Assembly: GCA_012274165.1 (NCBI GenBank)
Contig: JAAPAA010000282.1
Span: 1-7,187, forward strand
Direction: 5' to 3'
Source: Thiobacillaceae bacterium
GTDB lineage: Bacteria; Pseudomonadota; Gammaproteobacteria; Burkholderiales; Thiobacillaceae
DNA length: 7,187 nucleotides
Each line of letters opens with the position of its first letter. Position 1 is the first letter of the stretch. Of the stretch, positions 1-6,040 are shown piece after piece. The notes beneath the pieces were generated by a model. It was not told the origin of the DNA and ran no database searches. It saw nothing but the letters and a program-made list of their open reading frames with translations. The position numbers and the translations under genes are program-made.

Positions 1-19
1 CTAGCATCACACCGTTCAT
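1..19 (-). CDS. 5' end of a minus-strand gene cut by the window edge
   Basis: An ATG on the minus strand (bases 19-17) opens six codons reading M-N-G-V-M-L before the window ends. A strong Shine-Dalgarno, GGAGG, lies six bases upstream of it (about 26-30). This is the only support: too little protein is visible to name a family. A 12-bp perfect palindrome lies just upstream (43-54). The gene points the same way as the 66-residue membrane protein gene to its right, so the two may be co-transcribed, about 107 bases apart. Confidence 0.5.
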
Positions 20-42
20 TGCGATCCTCCATGCACGTAAGC

Positions 43-54
43 CGCCGATCGGCG
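43..54. repeat. 12-bp perfect palindrome upstream of the edge gene
   Basis: CGCCGATCGGCG reads the same on both strands and sits 24 bases upstream of the start codon at base 19. Its position would suit an operator or a transcript structure. In GC-rich DNA a 12-bp palindrome can arise by chance, and no second copy was seen nearby. Confidence 0.25.
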
Positions 55-117
55 ACCCGATTCGCGGGCCACTCCGGATAGCAGAACACAATCTCGAGCA
101 ATCGTGGGGCGCAAGCA

Positions 118-218
118 GCTTGCCGCTTACTTCCGGTCGATCTGGATATTTTCCTTGGACCCGCTGTTGGCGACCGAGGCCATGATCCCCATGCCCAACA
201 GGATTGCGACGCCAATCA
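118..218. repeat. Direct repeat, left copy (101 bp; partner 3379-3479)
   Basis: This stretch matches 3379-3479 in the same orientation without gaps, with 7 mismatches in 101 bases (about 93% identity). It covers the last 30 codons of the 66-residue protein gene, its stop, and nine bases beyond. Identity ends abruptly on both sides. The repeat brackets about 3.2 kb that holds the four exported-protein genes. Confidence 0.9.
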
Positions 219-327
219 CTATCCAGGTTGTCTCGATGTGCTGCAGAACGCCCAGTTTCCAGAGTGCGGCGAGAATACCGCCGATCAGGATGACGAACCC
301 GACAAAATACATCCCCGCCCATTTCAT
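127..327 (-). CDS. Small two-helix inner-membrane protein, 66 aa, unknown function
   Basis: The start is the ATG at 327-325, because GGAGGT precedes it by five bases. Longer upstream extensions of the frame have no such signal and overlap the opposite-strand lipoprotein gene. The 66-residue product has two hydrophobic segments, about residues 5-24 and 33-51, joined by a short polar loop, and a charged C-terminal tail ending KENIQIDRK. The size and layout suggest an inner-membrane protein with both ends on the same side, but no named family is recognised. The gene is divergent from the lipoprotein gene at 550, leaving about 220 bases that should hold both promoters; no convincing sigma-70 boxes could be picked out. 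A truncated, diverged copy of its 3' third lies at 3388-3483. A short inverted repeat (GCAAG/CTTGC, 111-123) follows the stop but lacks a T-run. Confidence 0.82.
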   Translation of the reverse strand: MKWAGMYFVGFVILIGGILAALWKLGVLQHIETTWIVIGVAILLGMGIMASVANSGSKENIQIDRK

Positions 328-549
328 GACGCACCTCCGATAAGGCCAGATTCCCAGCCTCCAGAATATGCGTCGACGCGTGTGCAGTCTGTGTGCTTGC
401 GTACCAACGGATGGTATGTCACGCAATCGTCCATTTGCCGACGCGCCGCCGCGGTTGCCGGAGCGGAATGCGACCAGGGAATAGCTTCCGGTCCAGCAAT
501 GTTTGCGGGGTGTCGTCCAATTCGAACCACTCCATAGGAGATGCAAACA

Positions 550-933
550 ATGGCTTATGTCAGACACAGCTTTGCCGCGCTTGTCGCAGTCCTGGCGCTC
601 TCCGCCTGCCAGACGATGTCCGCCGCACCAGCCAAGATGGCCGACGGCGTCCTCACCAACTCCGCCGGAATGACGCTCTACACGTTCGACCGGGATGCCA
701 CCGGCAGCGGCAAGAGCGTCTGCAATGGCCCATGCGCGACGAACTGGCCCCCGTTGGCTGCGCCTGCCGATGCGACGGCAACCGGCGATTGGTCGGTTGT
801 CACGCGCAACGACGGCTCGAAGCAGTGGGCTTACAAGGGCAAGCCGCTCTACGCCTGGTCGAAGGACCAGAAGCCCGGCGACAAGACTGGCGACGGTTTC
901 CTCAACAACGCGTGGCACGTCGCGAAGGAGTAG
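550..933 (+). CDS. Outer-membrane-type lipoprotein with COG4315/PF03640-like repeats
   Basis: A 127-residue lipoprotein precursor. ATG 550 is preferred over ATG 541 because AGGAG (536-540) abuts 541 but lies nine bases from 550. Residues 1-16 form a signal peptide ending in the lipobox LSAC, with Cys20 as the predicted lipidated residue. The mature part carries the two-unit pattern of the 'secreted repeat of unknown function' family. The first unit has MTLYTFDRD (residues 41-49), then the CxGPC pair (Cys58, Cys62) and NWPPL. The second has QWAYKGKPLYAW (92-103), then PGD, GDG and AWHV near the end. Such proteins are periplasm-facing lipoproteins; the family's biochemical role is unknown. It starts the plus-strand run of exported-protein genes, 85 bases before the BON gene. 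The absence of Asp after the lipidated Cys (Gln21 instead) fits outer-membrane sorting, by inference. Confidence 0.88.
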   Translation: MAYVRHSFAALVAVLALSACQTMSAAPAKMADGVLTNSAGMTLYTFDRDATGSGKSVCNGPCATNWPPLAAPADATATGDWSVVTRNDGSKQWAYKGKPLYAWSKDQKPGDKTGDGFLNNAWHVAKE

Positions 934-985
934 CCGCCGAAAGTCCGTGCCCTGCCGCACATACGGATTGCCCGCATGCGCCTAC

Positions 986-1010
986 CCTCGGATCCACACA
1001 CTACCCGAGG
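986..1010 (+). promoter_or_regulatory. Possible hairpin overlapping the BON-gene Shine-Dalgarno
   Basis: CCTCGG (986-991) can pair with CCGAGG (1005-1010) across a 13-base loop. The 3' arm contains the GAGG of the ribosome site GAGGAA (1007-1012), so folding would hide it. The stem is only six pairs, four of them from a motif common in GC-rich DNA, so this is tentative. Confidence 0.3.
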
Positions 1011-1018
1011 AATGGGAC

Positions 1019-1402
1019 ATGACAACGATCATCGCCGGCGGCTACGAGGGCGTCCGGGCGCCTCGCAAGAGAGCGCCCTCGCTCATCGCAGCGGCTCTGT
1101 TGGCCTTTACCGCCGCGGCCTCGGTTTACGCCCAGCTGCCTCCGGTGGCGCCTCTGCCGGCGCCCAACGGCACGCTCACCCAATCCCCGGACGACGAGAC
1201 CATCAATGCCAAGGTGAAGAGCGCCATCGCAGCCGATCCCGCCCTGAAGGACATGGAGCTCACGGTGGACACCACGGACGCGGTTGTGACCCTCAACGGA
1301 ACCGCGCCCGCGAGCGACCAGATCGCGCGCGCCGTGGCCATTGCGAGGGCCGTCGCCGGCGTGAAGTCGGTGACCAACATCCTGGCGGTGAAGACCTCCT
1401 GA
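1019..1402 (+). CDS. Periplasmic BON-domain protein
   Basis: A 127-residue exported protein. The start ATG 1019 has GAGGAA six bases upstream. Residues 1-38 form a long signal peptide: a basic stretch RKR at 16-18, a hydrophobic core at 21-35, and a likely cleavage site after VYA (residue 38). A Pro/Ala-rich linker follows, and a single BON domain fills residues 60-124: 'DETINAKVKSAIAADP', then 'VVTLNGTAPASDQ', and 'AVAGVKSVTNIL' at the end. BON domains (as in OsmY) are periplasmic alpha/beta modules linked to phospholipid or envelope association and often induced by osmotic stress. One copy only is present, where OsmY has two, so it may act as an adaptor or dimer. Neighbours on both sides are also exported, which fits an envelope role. 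A specific ligand cannot be read from the sequence. Confidence 0.9.
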   Translation: MTTIIAGGYEGVRAPRKRAPSLIAAALLAFTAAASVYAQLPPVAPLPAPNGTLTQSPDDETINAKVKSAIAADPALKDMELTVDTTDAVVTLNGTAPASDQIARAVAIARAVAGVKSVTNILAVKTS

Positions 1403-1511
1403 GCGCCGTTGCGTCCCCCCGTCGACGCGCGCTGGCGTGAGCAAGGAATATTCCGTGGGGCAAGTTGTTGAATGCCATGTACGTCCTCCCCCTTCCCATC
1501 GAGCCCCTTCC

Positions 1512-1907
1512 ATGGCAACACCCGATCGTTTTCTCTCGCTATTGGCGACCGTGCTTTTCCTCTCGGCTTCGGCGAATGCGCAGATGACGCACCATCACGC
1601 CGGGTCCGCGCCGGCCCCTTCCGGCGAGGCGCAGACTTTCGAGCAGATGATGGGCGAGTCGATGAGCCGCATGGATAAGGACATGTCGATCGCGCACAGC
1701 GGCGATCCGGACCGCGATTTCGCGGCGATGATGATTCCCCACCACCAGGGCGCGATCGACATGGCGAAAGTGGAATTGCAGTTCGGCCGCGACCCGGTGC
1801 TGCGCCGATTGGCCCAGGGCATCATCGTCGAGCAGCAGCAGGAAATCGAAGTGATGCGCCGGGAACTGCGGCGCCTTCCATCCCGCCCAGGATCCGCCCC
1901 GCATTGA
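1512..1907 (+). CDS. DUF305 family exported protein
   Basis: ATG 1512 gives 131 residues starting with a clear signal peptide, cleaved after ANA (residue 23). The frame is open back to a GTG at 1437, but the extra residues are Pro- and charge-rich and would bury the signal peptide. Neither start has a visible Shine-Dalgarno, so the start is less certain than the gene. The mature N-terminus is His-rich (MTHHH, 25-29). The DUF305 helical region spans about residues 43-122 and contains the family signature MMIPHHQGAIDMA (73-85), with His77 and His78, and a later helix EQQQEIEVMRREL (107-119). DUF305 proteins have a ferritin-like helical fold and often sit with copper or metal-handling genes; metal binding here is inference from the His/Met-rich sequence. 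The stop at 1905-1907 overlaps the ribosome site of the propeller gene, implying co-translation with it. Confidence 0.87.
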   Translation: MATPDRFLSLLATVLFLSASANAQMTHHHAGSAPAPSGEAQTFEQMMGESMSRMDKDMSIAHSGDPDRDFAAMMIPHHQGAIDMAKVELQFGRDPVLRRLAQGIIVEQQQEIEVMRRELRRLPSRPGSAPH

Positions 1908-1917
1908 GGAGACCCCG

Positions 1918-3354
1918 ATGAAAGCCGGAATCGCCGCGCTCGCCCTGCTGTCGATGATGCTATCGGCCCATGCCGGCCAGGCGCCCTACGCCGCGCGGAA
2001 GCCCGACATCGCGATCAGCTCGCGGGACCGGTTCTACACGGGGGACCAGTTCTCGAATACCGTCTCGGTCATCGACCCGTCGGACAACAAGCTGCTCGGC
2101 GTGATCAAGCTGGGCGATCCCACGCCCGGGAACCTGAGCCCGCTCTACAAGGGACAGCTCCTCGTGCATGGCATGGGCTTCTCGCCCGATCACCGCACGC
2201 TCGCGGTCATCTCGATCGGCTCGAACTCGGTCACCTTCATCGACACGGCGACCAACGCGGTCAAGCACGTGGCCTATGTCGGCAGATCCCCTCACGAAGC
2301 GTTCTTTACGCCCGACGGGCGCGAGGTCTGGGTGAGCGTCCGCGGCGAGGACTACATCCAGGTGCTCGACGGCAAGACCTATGCCGAGAAACTCCGGATC
2401 AAGGTGCCGAACGGGCCGGGAATGACGATCTTCTCCCCGGACGGCAAGTACGGCTACGTCTGCTCGAGCTTCACGCCCGAGACGGAAGCGATATCGACCG
2501 CGAGCCACAAGGTGGTCGGGCACGTGAAGCAGGTGAGCCCGTTCTGCCCGGACATCGCGGCGACTCCCGACGGCAAGCAGGTCTGGCTCACGTTCAAGGA
2601 CGTCGGCAAGACCATGGTGTTCGACGCGAAGGCGCCGTTCCGGGTCCTCAAGGTGATCGACACCGGCCCGATCACCAACCACGTCAACATCGTTCGCAAC
2701 GAACGCGGGCAATTCGCCTACGTCACGGTGGGAGGGCTCAACGTGGTCAAGGTCTTCCGCACGGACGATTTCGAGCAGGTGGCCGAGATCCCGACCGGCG
2801 ACCTGCCGCACGGGCTGTGGCCTTCGGGCGACGGAACGCGCATCTACGTCGGAATCGAGAACGCGGACGCTGCCGCCGCGATCGATACGCTGGAGAACAA
2901 GGTCGTCGCGACCATTCCGGTGGGCCACGCGCCGCAAGGCGTTGTGTACGTGCCCGATGCCGTCCCGCAGGGCGACGGATTGGCGAATCTTGTCTCGCGG
3001 GATTCCATCGGCCAGGTCGTGCAGCTCACGCTCGCGGGGAGCGACGGCAAGCCCGCCACGCGCATCTCGCTGTTCGACCAGGGCGCGGTGCAAGTGCTGC
3101 AGGCCGCGGCGACCGGGCTCGAGCCGAAAAAACCCTATGTCCTCGCCCTCGCGAACAATCCCGAAGGGCAAGGGCCGCTCGATGTGCTGGCTCCCATGAT
3201 GAGCAGCCCCGCCGGAACCGCGATCGCGAACGCCATCGGGCAGATCCGCCAAGTGGTTGGACCGGACGCGAAGGAGCAGCGCCGCTACCTCGTCATCGCG
3301 GCGGGAACGCCGAAGGATGTCGGCGCACCGGTGCAGCGGCAGGTCGAGCGCTGA
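1918..3354 (+). CDS. Exported YVTN/YncE-type beta-propeller with extra C-terminal domain
   Basis: A 478-residue protein whose start ATG 1918 follows GAGGAG (1906-1911) by six bases. Residues 1-19 are a signal peptide with cleavage after AHA. Residues about 35-345 form repeated blades of roughly 40-45 residues, each with a pattern like N-x-V-(S/T)-(V/F)-I-D followed by F/SPDG and a Y/WVS strand: 'NTVSVIDPSDN', 'NSVTFIDTATN', 'FSPDGKYGYV', 'TPDGKQVWLT', 'DGTRIYVGI'. This is the seven-bladed YVTN/YncE (COG3391) layout, a periplasmic binding scaffold. Residues about 350-478 form a separate domain, with GLEPKKPYVLAL at 400-411 and PAGTAIANAIGQI further on; I do not recognise it by name. No haem-binding CxxCH and no catalytic motif was seen. 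It is coupled to DUF305, so the pair may work together, possibly on a metal or redox stress; that is inference. Confidence 0.87.
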   Translation: MKAGIAALALLSMMLSAHAGQAPYAARKPDIAISSRDRFYTGDQFSNTVSVIDPSDNKLLGVIKLGDPTPGNLSPLYKGQLLVHGMGFSPDHRTLAVISIGSNSVTFIDTATNAVKHVAYVGRSPHEAFFTPDGREVWVSVRGEDYIQVLDGKTYAEKLRIKVPNGPGMTIFSPDGKYGYVCSSFTPETEAISTASHKVVGHVKQVSPFCPDIAATPDGKQVWLTFKDVGKTMVFDAKAPFRVLKVIDTGPITNHVNIVRNERGQFAYVTVGGLNVVKVFRTDDFEQVAEIPTGDLPHGLWPSGDGTRIYVGIENADAAAAIDTLENKVVATIPVGHAPQGVVYVPDAVPQGDGLANLVSRDSIGQVVQLTLAGSDGKPATRISLFDQGAVQVLQAAATGLEPKKPYVLALANNPEGQGPLDVLAPMMSSPAGTAIANAIGQIRQVVGPDAKEQRRYLVIAAGTPKDVGAPVQRQVER

Positions 3355-3378
3355 ACCCGCGGTTTACGCACCTACGGC

Positions 3379-3479
3379 GCTTGCCGCTTATTTCCGGTCG
3401 ATCTGGATATTTTCGTTGGACCCGCTGTTGGCGACCGAGATCATGATCCCCATGCCCATCAGGATCGCGAAGCCAATCA
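3379..3479. repeat. Direct repeat, right copy (101 bp; partner 118-218)
   Basis: Same orientation as 118-218, 7 mismatches, no gaps. It begins 24 bases after the propeller gene's stop and ends where the truncated gene's reading frame meets a stop codon. The mismatches include a double change that turns Ala into Ile, so the copies have diverged rather than being a fresh duplication. Confidence 0.9.
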
Positions 3480-3483
3480 ATCG
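3388..3483 (-). pseudogene. 5'-truncated second copy of the small membrane protein gene
   Basis: On the minus strand this reads 31 codons ending in TAA, homologous to the second helix and charged tail of the 66-residue protein at 127-327 (GIMISVANSGSNENIQIDRK against GIMASVANSGSKENIQIDRK). The frame is preceded at once by an in-frame TAG (3486-3484); the first helix and ribosome site are missing and the DNA beyond is unrelated. The remaining codons stay open, and some substitutions are conservative (L to M, V to F), which suggests that it was an active paralogue before it lost its 5' part. No expression is expected. Confidence 0.8.
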
Positions 3484-3487
3484 CTAG

Positions 3488-3879
3488 CGAACACGCCCGT
3501 GAAGCCGGCATACGCGTTTCGGAGACCGTATTCCTTGGCGCGTTCGCTTCCTACTTGCCCTTCCTCGCGAAACCTCAGAGGTCCGCTCGCAACAATTTGA
3601 GGCTTGACCCGCCGTTACCCAAGCTTGCAACCAACATTTGCACACACCTGAAAGACGCCTAGGTATAGCAACACGTAGCCCATCGTGAAGACATATGCGA
3701 CGGACACGGTACCCCGTACAAACGGACTCCAGTTTCGCTGCGCACAGATGGGGGCCAGCCGGCACCTTGACCGCTTTGGCGGTTGGCCCACGGCCCGCGT
3801 GCAAACCACCACCGCAGGGAATCCACTTATCAAACGCGGGACTCTGTCCTAACTAACCGAGCCAGCTCTACCGCATCGC
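3488..3879. other. Gene-poor intergenic stretch
   Basis: About 390 bases between the truncated gene copy and the stop of the YihY/BrkB gene. Open frames exist on both strands but lack ribosome sites, usual codon use and family resemblance. The minus-strand frame ending at 3615 has a hydrophobic run (VAYVFTMGYVLLYLGVF, about 3640-3690) that may be a gene relic. Small inverted repeats such as ACCGC/GCGGT (3770-3783) and GGACT/GTCC-type stems (3839-3850) are present but have no T-run, so no terminator is called for the minus-strand operon ending at 3880. Confidence 0.5.
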
Positions 3880-5187
3880 TCATCCCGCCTGGTGGCTCGG
3901 CACCGCAGGCTTGTCGCCCGGTGCAGGCGTCTGTACGCGCGATCCATGCCGGTTGGCGTAGACCCAGGTGTATTCCGCGCCGAACAGGAAAATCTGCGCG
4001 GAGTAGTAGACCCATGCAATCAGCACCACGAGCGAGCCCGCCGCACCGAATCCGGACGCCAGGCTGCTTTTGCCCAGATACAAGCCGATCAGCACTTTTC
4101 CGATGGTAAACAGCAGCGCCGTCACCGCGGCACCGGTCCAGACGTCGCGCCAGGAGATGTTTGCGCGCGGCATGATTTTGTAGATCATCGCAAAAAGCAG
4201 TGTGAAGATGCCGAACGAGACCGCGAAGTTGAGGATCTCGAGGAGCACATCCCAGCCTTGGAACCAGCCGCCCCACCACTTGCCCAAGGCTGCGAGCGCC
4301 GCGCTCACGACGAGCGATACGACTAGCAGGAAGCCCAGTCCGAACACGAGCCCGAACGACAGCAGGCGCGTGCGTAACAGGTGCCAGATGCCCGACTCCT
4401 CCTTCGGCGCCGGCACGCGCCAGATACGGTCCAGCGCGCTTTGCAGCTCTCCGAAGATTGCGGTCGCGCCGAGCAGCAAGATGGCGATGCCGACAATGGT
4501 CGCGACCACGCCCCTGGTCGGTTCGCGCGCGGCTTTGAGCATTCCTTCCACAGCGACCGCGCCTTCCTCACCCATTATTCCGCGCAACTGCGCGACGATC
4601 TCTCCTTGCGCCGCTTCCTGCCCGAACACCATTCCCGCCACCGCGATCACGATGATGAGCAGCGGAGCGAGCGAGAAAAGCGTGTAGTAGGAAAGAGCGG
4701 CGCCCATGCTCGGGGCGTAGTCATCCACCCAGGCTTTGACGGCCGCCTTGATCATCTTCCATTGTTGGCTTAGCCAGTTTCCCTGCGGCAGCGCCGCCCT
4801 CGGCTCCACGGCCGTCTGCTTCTGCGCAGCACTCTCCGGCTTCGGTATGACACGCGGAACCGCGTGTTGGTTTCGTTTAAGAGCCGCCGTGGTGGCGCCG
4901 AGCGCGCCGAGCAATGGCAGCAACATCTGGGCTGTTTTCAGCACGCTCATAAAGTTTCCGTCAGCCGCGGGGCGGGAGGACCGCGCTCGCGGCTTCGCGC
5001 TGCGCCTAACGGCAAAGTACGCCGCGGCCGCGGCGGCGGTGACGGTGACCAGCCCGCCGATCACGTAGGGCGACGTCGCCAGCCGGCGCACCTTTAACTT
5101 CAACGCCTGACCCTGCGCAACGACGCTCGCCGTGGAGGCGGCAACGCGCGCCTCCGCAAGTTCCAGTTCCGCCGGTGCGTTACTCAT
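3880..5187 (-). CDS. YihY/BrkB family membrane protein fused to an N-terminal YqjK-position-like module
   Basis: A 435-residue inner-membrane protein. Its ATG (5187-5185) lies inside the 3' end of the YqjE-like gene; the two share eight bases, so translation is likely coupled. Residues about 135-415 match the YihY/BrkB family (COG1295): the entry motif DDYAPSMGAALSYYTLFSLAPLL (split here: DDYAPSMGAA, 155-164, then LSYYTLFSLAPLL), then GATAIFGELQSALDRIW (240-256), and FGAAGSLVVLIAWVYYSAQIFLFG (380-403, given in part) with the ending GAEYTWVYAN. About six hydrophobic helices are visible. Members were once proposed as RNase BN, which is now discounted; their true function is unclear. Residues 1-107 are extra: an acidic helix (LELAEARVA), a helix at 41-60 and another at 84-103. 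This resembles the third gene that often follows yqjD-yqjE, here merged with BrkB. No internal start with a ribosome site was found. The C-terminal ~25 residues are polar. Confidence 0.88.
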   Translation of the reverse strand: MSNAPAELELAEARVAASTASVVAQGQALKLKVRRLATSPYVIGGLVTVTAAAAAAYFAVRRSAKPRARSSRPAADGNFMSVLKTAQMLLPLLGALGATTAALKRNQHAVPRVIPKPESAAQKQTAVEPRAALPQGNWLSQQWKMIKAAVKAWVDDYAPSMGAALSYYTLFSLAPLLIIVIAVAGMVFGQEAAQGEIVAQLRGIMGEEGAVAVEGMLKAAREPTRGVVATIVGIAILLLGATAIFGELQSALDRIWRVPAPKEESGIWHLLRTRLLSFGLVFGLGFLLVVSLVVSAALAALGKWWGGWFQGWDVLLEILNFAVSFGIFTLLFAMIYKIMPRANISWRDVWTGAAVTALLFTIGKVLIGLYLGKSSLASGFGAAGSLVVLIAWVYYSAQIFLFGAEYTWVYANRHGSRVQTPAPGDKPAVPSHQAG

Positions 5188-5584
5188 GGCTCGGTCTGGA
5201 CACGGGCTTCAAGCCGAGCTGGCGCCGCGTTGCACTAAACAGGAGATCCTGGCTGCGCTTGATGGCGAGGAATACGAGGCCGCCGGCACCAGCGACATTT
5301 AGCAGCGCGGCAAGCAACAGCGACCAAGCCCAGCCGAGAATATCGTTTTCCACCAAGGCTATGACCGCGCAGGCGACCAGCGCAAGCCATCCAGTAATCA
5401 ACAGAACGGCCGCGCCGACACCGAATCCGAGCATCAGCGCGAGTCCGATGCCGGCCTTCTTACCTTCCAGGACGACGAGGTCAAGGAAATTGTCCAGCCA
5501 GCCGCGCACGGAATCGATGAGCGAGTGGATGGCCGCCACAAGCGACGGCGTGGAAGCGTTGGAGTGCTCAGGTGACCTGTCCAT
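5180..5584 (-). CDS. YqjE-like inner-membrane protein (holin superfamily, PF07332 type)
   Basis: ATG 5584 gives 134 residues. The frame is open up to an ATG at 5665, but that start would overlap the DUF883 gene by 47 bases and adds a stretch unlike the family. Neither start has a good Shine-Dalgarno, so the choice rests on family length (about 120-135). After a polar start, residues 15-45 form an amphipathic helix (SLVAAIHSLIDSVRGWLDNFLDLV, 14-37 in part), followed by a hairpin of two helices at about 49-76 and 84-107, then a basic tail with a final RRQLGLKP. YqjE-type proteins sit in the inner membrane beside ribosome- or stress-linked YqjD proteins; their role is not established. It is the middle gene of the minus-strand operon, 34 bases after DUF883 and overlapping the BrkB-fusion gene by eight bases. 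Confidence 0.82.
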   Translation of the reverse strand: MDRSPEHSNASTPSLVAAIHSLIDSVRGWLDNFLDLVVLEGKKAGIGLALMLGFGVGAAVLLITGWLALVACAVIALVENDILGWAWSLLLAALLNVAGAGGLVFLAIKRSQDLLFSATRRQLGLKPVSRPSHE

Positions 5585-5606
5585 GGTCGACTCTAGGGTA
5601 CCGAGC
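5585..5606. other. 22-bp stretch resembling a collapsed vector polylinker
   Basis: Bases 5585-5595 (GGTCGACTCTA) and 5596-5606 (GGGTACCGAGC) equal two blocks of the pUC-type multiple cloning site, with the ten bases that lie between them in the vector (the BamHI/SmaI part) missing. NcoI, SalI and KpnI sites follow each other within 22 bases, with a SacI site at 5615-5620, in vector order for SalI, KpnI and SacI. It sits in the 34-base gap before the YqjE-like start. It may be coincidence. Confidence 0.4.
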
Positions 5607-5618
5607 CCCGACGCGAGC

Positions 5619-5990
5619 TCATCGACGGACAATACGGCTAAGCAGAAAACCCGCAACCACGGCAATTCCGACTGCCTTCAGTGGGTTCGCAGAAACATAA
5701 CTGCGCGTATCCGCAACCAGTTGTTTCTGCGTGGCGTTACTGCTTTCGCACTTTTCGTTCAGCCAGTCGGTCGTTGGAGCGGCAGCGCCAGCCGCCTTGT
5801 CCCCCGCCTCGTGAGCCATTATTACGACTTTGTCGATCGCGGGCTTGGCTTTGCCTACCGCCTCGTCTGCTGCCCCGGCAATTGAATTGACAACCGCGTG
5901 CGCGCTCGAAGATGCCTTGTTTAACGTGCCTTCGGTGTTATTCGACATTCCAGAACTCGGGGGAGTGTTGCCGCGCACGATGGTTTCCAT
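5619..5990 (-). CDS. DUF883 (YqjD/ElaB-like) tail-anchored membrane protein
   Basis: A 123-residue protein whose start ATG (5990-5988) follows AGGAG (6001-5997) by six bases. A second ATG (residue 15) has no such site. Residues 20-100 are Ala/Lys/Asp-rich amphipathic helix with the repeated pattern of DUF883 proteins: 'AAGAADEAVGKAKPAIDKV' region (39-55 in part) and 'AHEAGDKAAGAAAP' (59-72). The C-terminal stretch NPLKAVGIAVVAGFLLSRI (102-120) is a single transmembrane anchor ending in the basic RR. In E. coli, YqjD and ElaB are inner-membrane proteins induced in stationary phase that bind ribosomes through the soluble part; that is family knowledge and is not shown here. It is the first gene of the operon. 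The leader carries a six-pair hairpin followed by a T-rich run (6024-6040). Confidence 0.88.
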   Translation of the reverse strand: METIVRGNTPPSSGMSNNTEGTLNKASSSAHAVVNSIAGAADEAVGKAKPAIDKVVIMAHEAGDKAAGAAAPTTDWLNEKCESSNATQKQLVADTRSYVSANPLKAVGIAVVAGFLLSRIVRR

Positions 5991-6023
5991 ATGATTCTCC
6001 TAATGGTACGAACAAAACAAATC

Positions 6024-6040
6024 TGCCGAAATGATCGGCA
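6024..6040 (-). promoter_or_regulatory. Hairpin with T-rich tail in the DUF883 leader
   Basis: TGCCGA (6040-6035) pairs with TCGGCA (6029-6024) around a five-base loop. On the minus strand it is followed by GATTTGTTTTGTT. This looks like a weak Rho-independent terminator or an attenuator only about 33 bases before the DUF883 start, leaving no room for a separate downstream promoter. It could end transcripts coming from the DUF2188-like and HNH/AsmA region, or lie within the operon's own 5' leader. Confidence 0.45.

Noticed and set aside
328..549. Promoter boxes in the divergent gap
   Set aside because: Several partial -35 or ECF-like matches were tried, but none had proper spacing to a second box.
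127..960. 277-codon minus-strand frame ending in the small membrane protein
   Set aside because: Only its last 66 codons follow a strong ribosome site; the rest overlaps the lipoprotein gene in antisense and looks non-coding.
960..3252. Long open frames opposite or offset to the propeller and BON genes, including a 430-codon minus-strand frame
   Set aside because: They mirror high-GC coding DNA, are rich in Arg/His/Asp, lack ribosome sites and resemble no family; the plus-strand frames have signal peptides and domains.
3615..3833. 72-codon minus-strand frame with a hydrophobic stretch
   Set aside because: No ribosome site, mixed composition before the hydrophobic part, no family resemblance; noted only as a possible relic.
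3840..3880. tRNA-like bases on the minus strand (GGTAGAGCTGG and nearby)
   Set aside because: No acceptor stem, anticodon arm or T-loop could be fitted around it.
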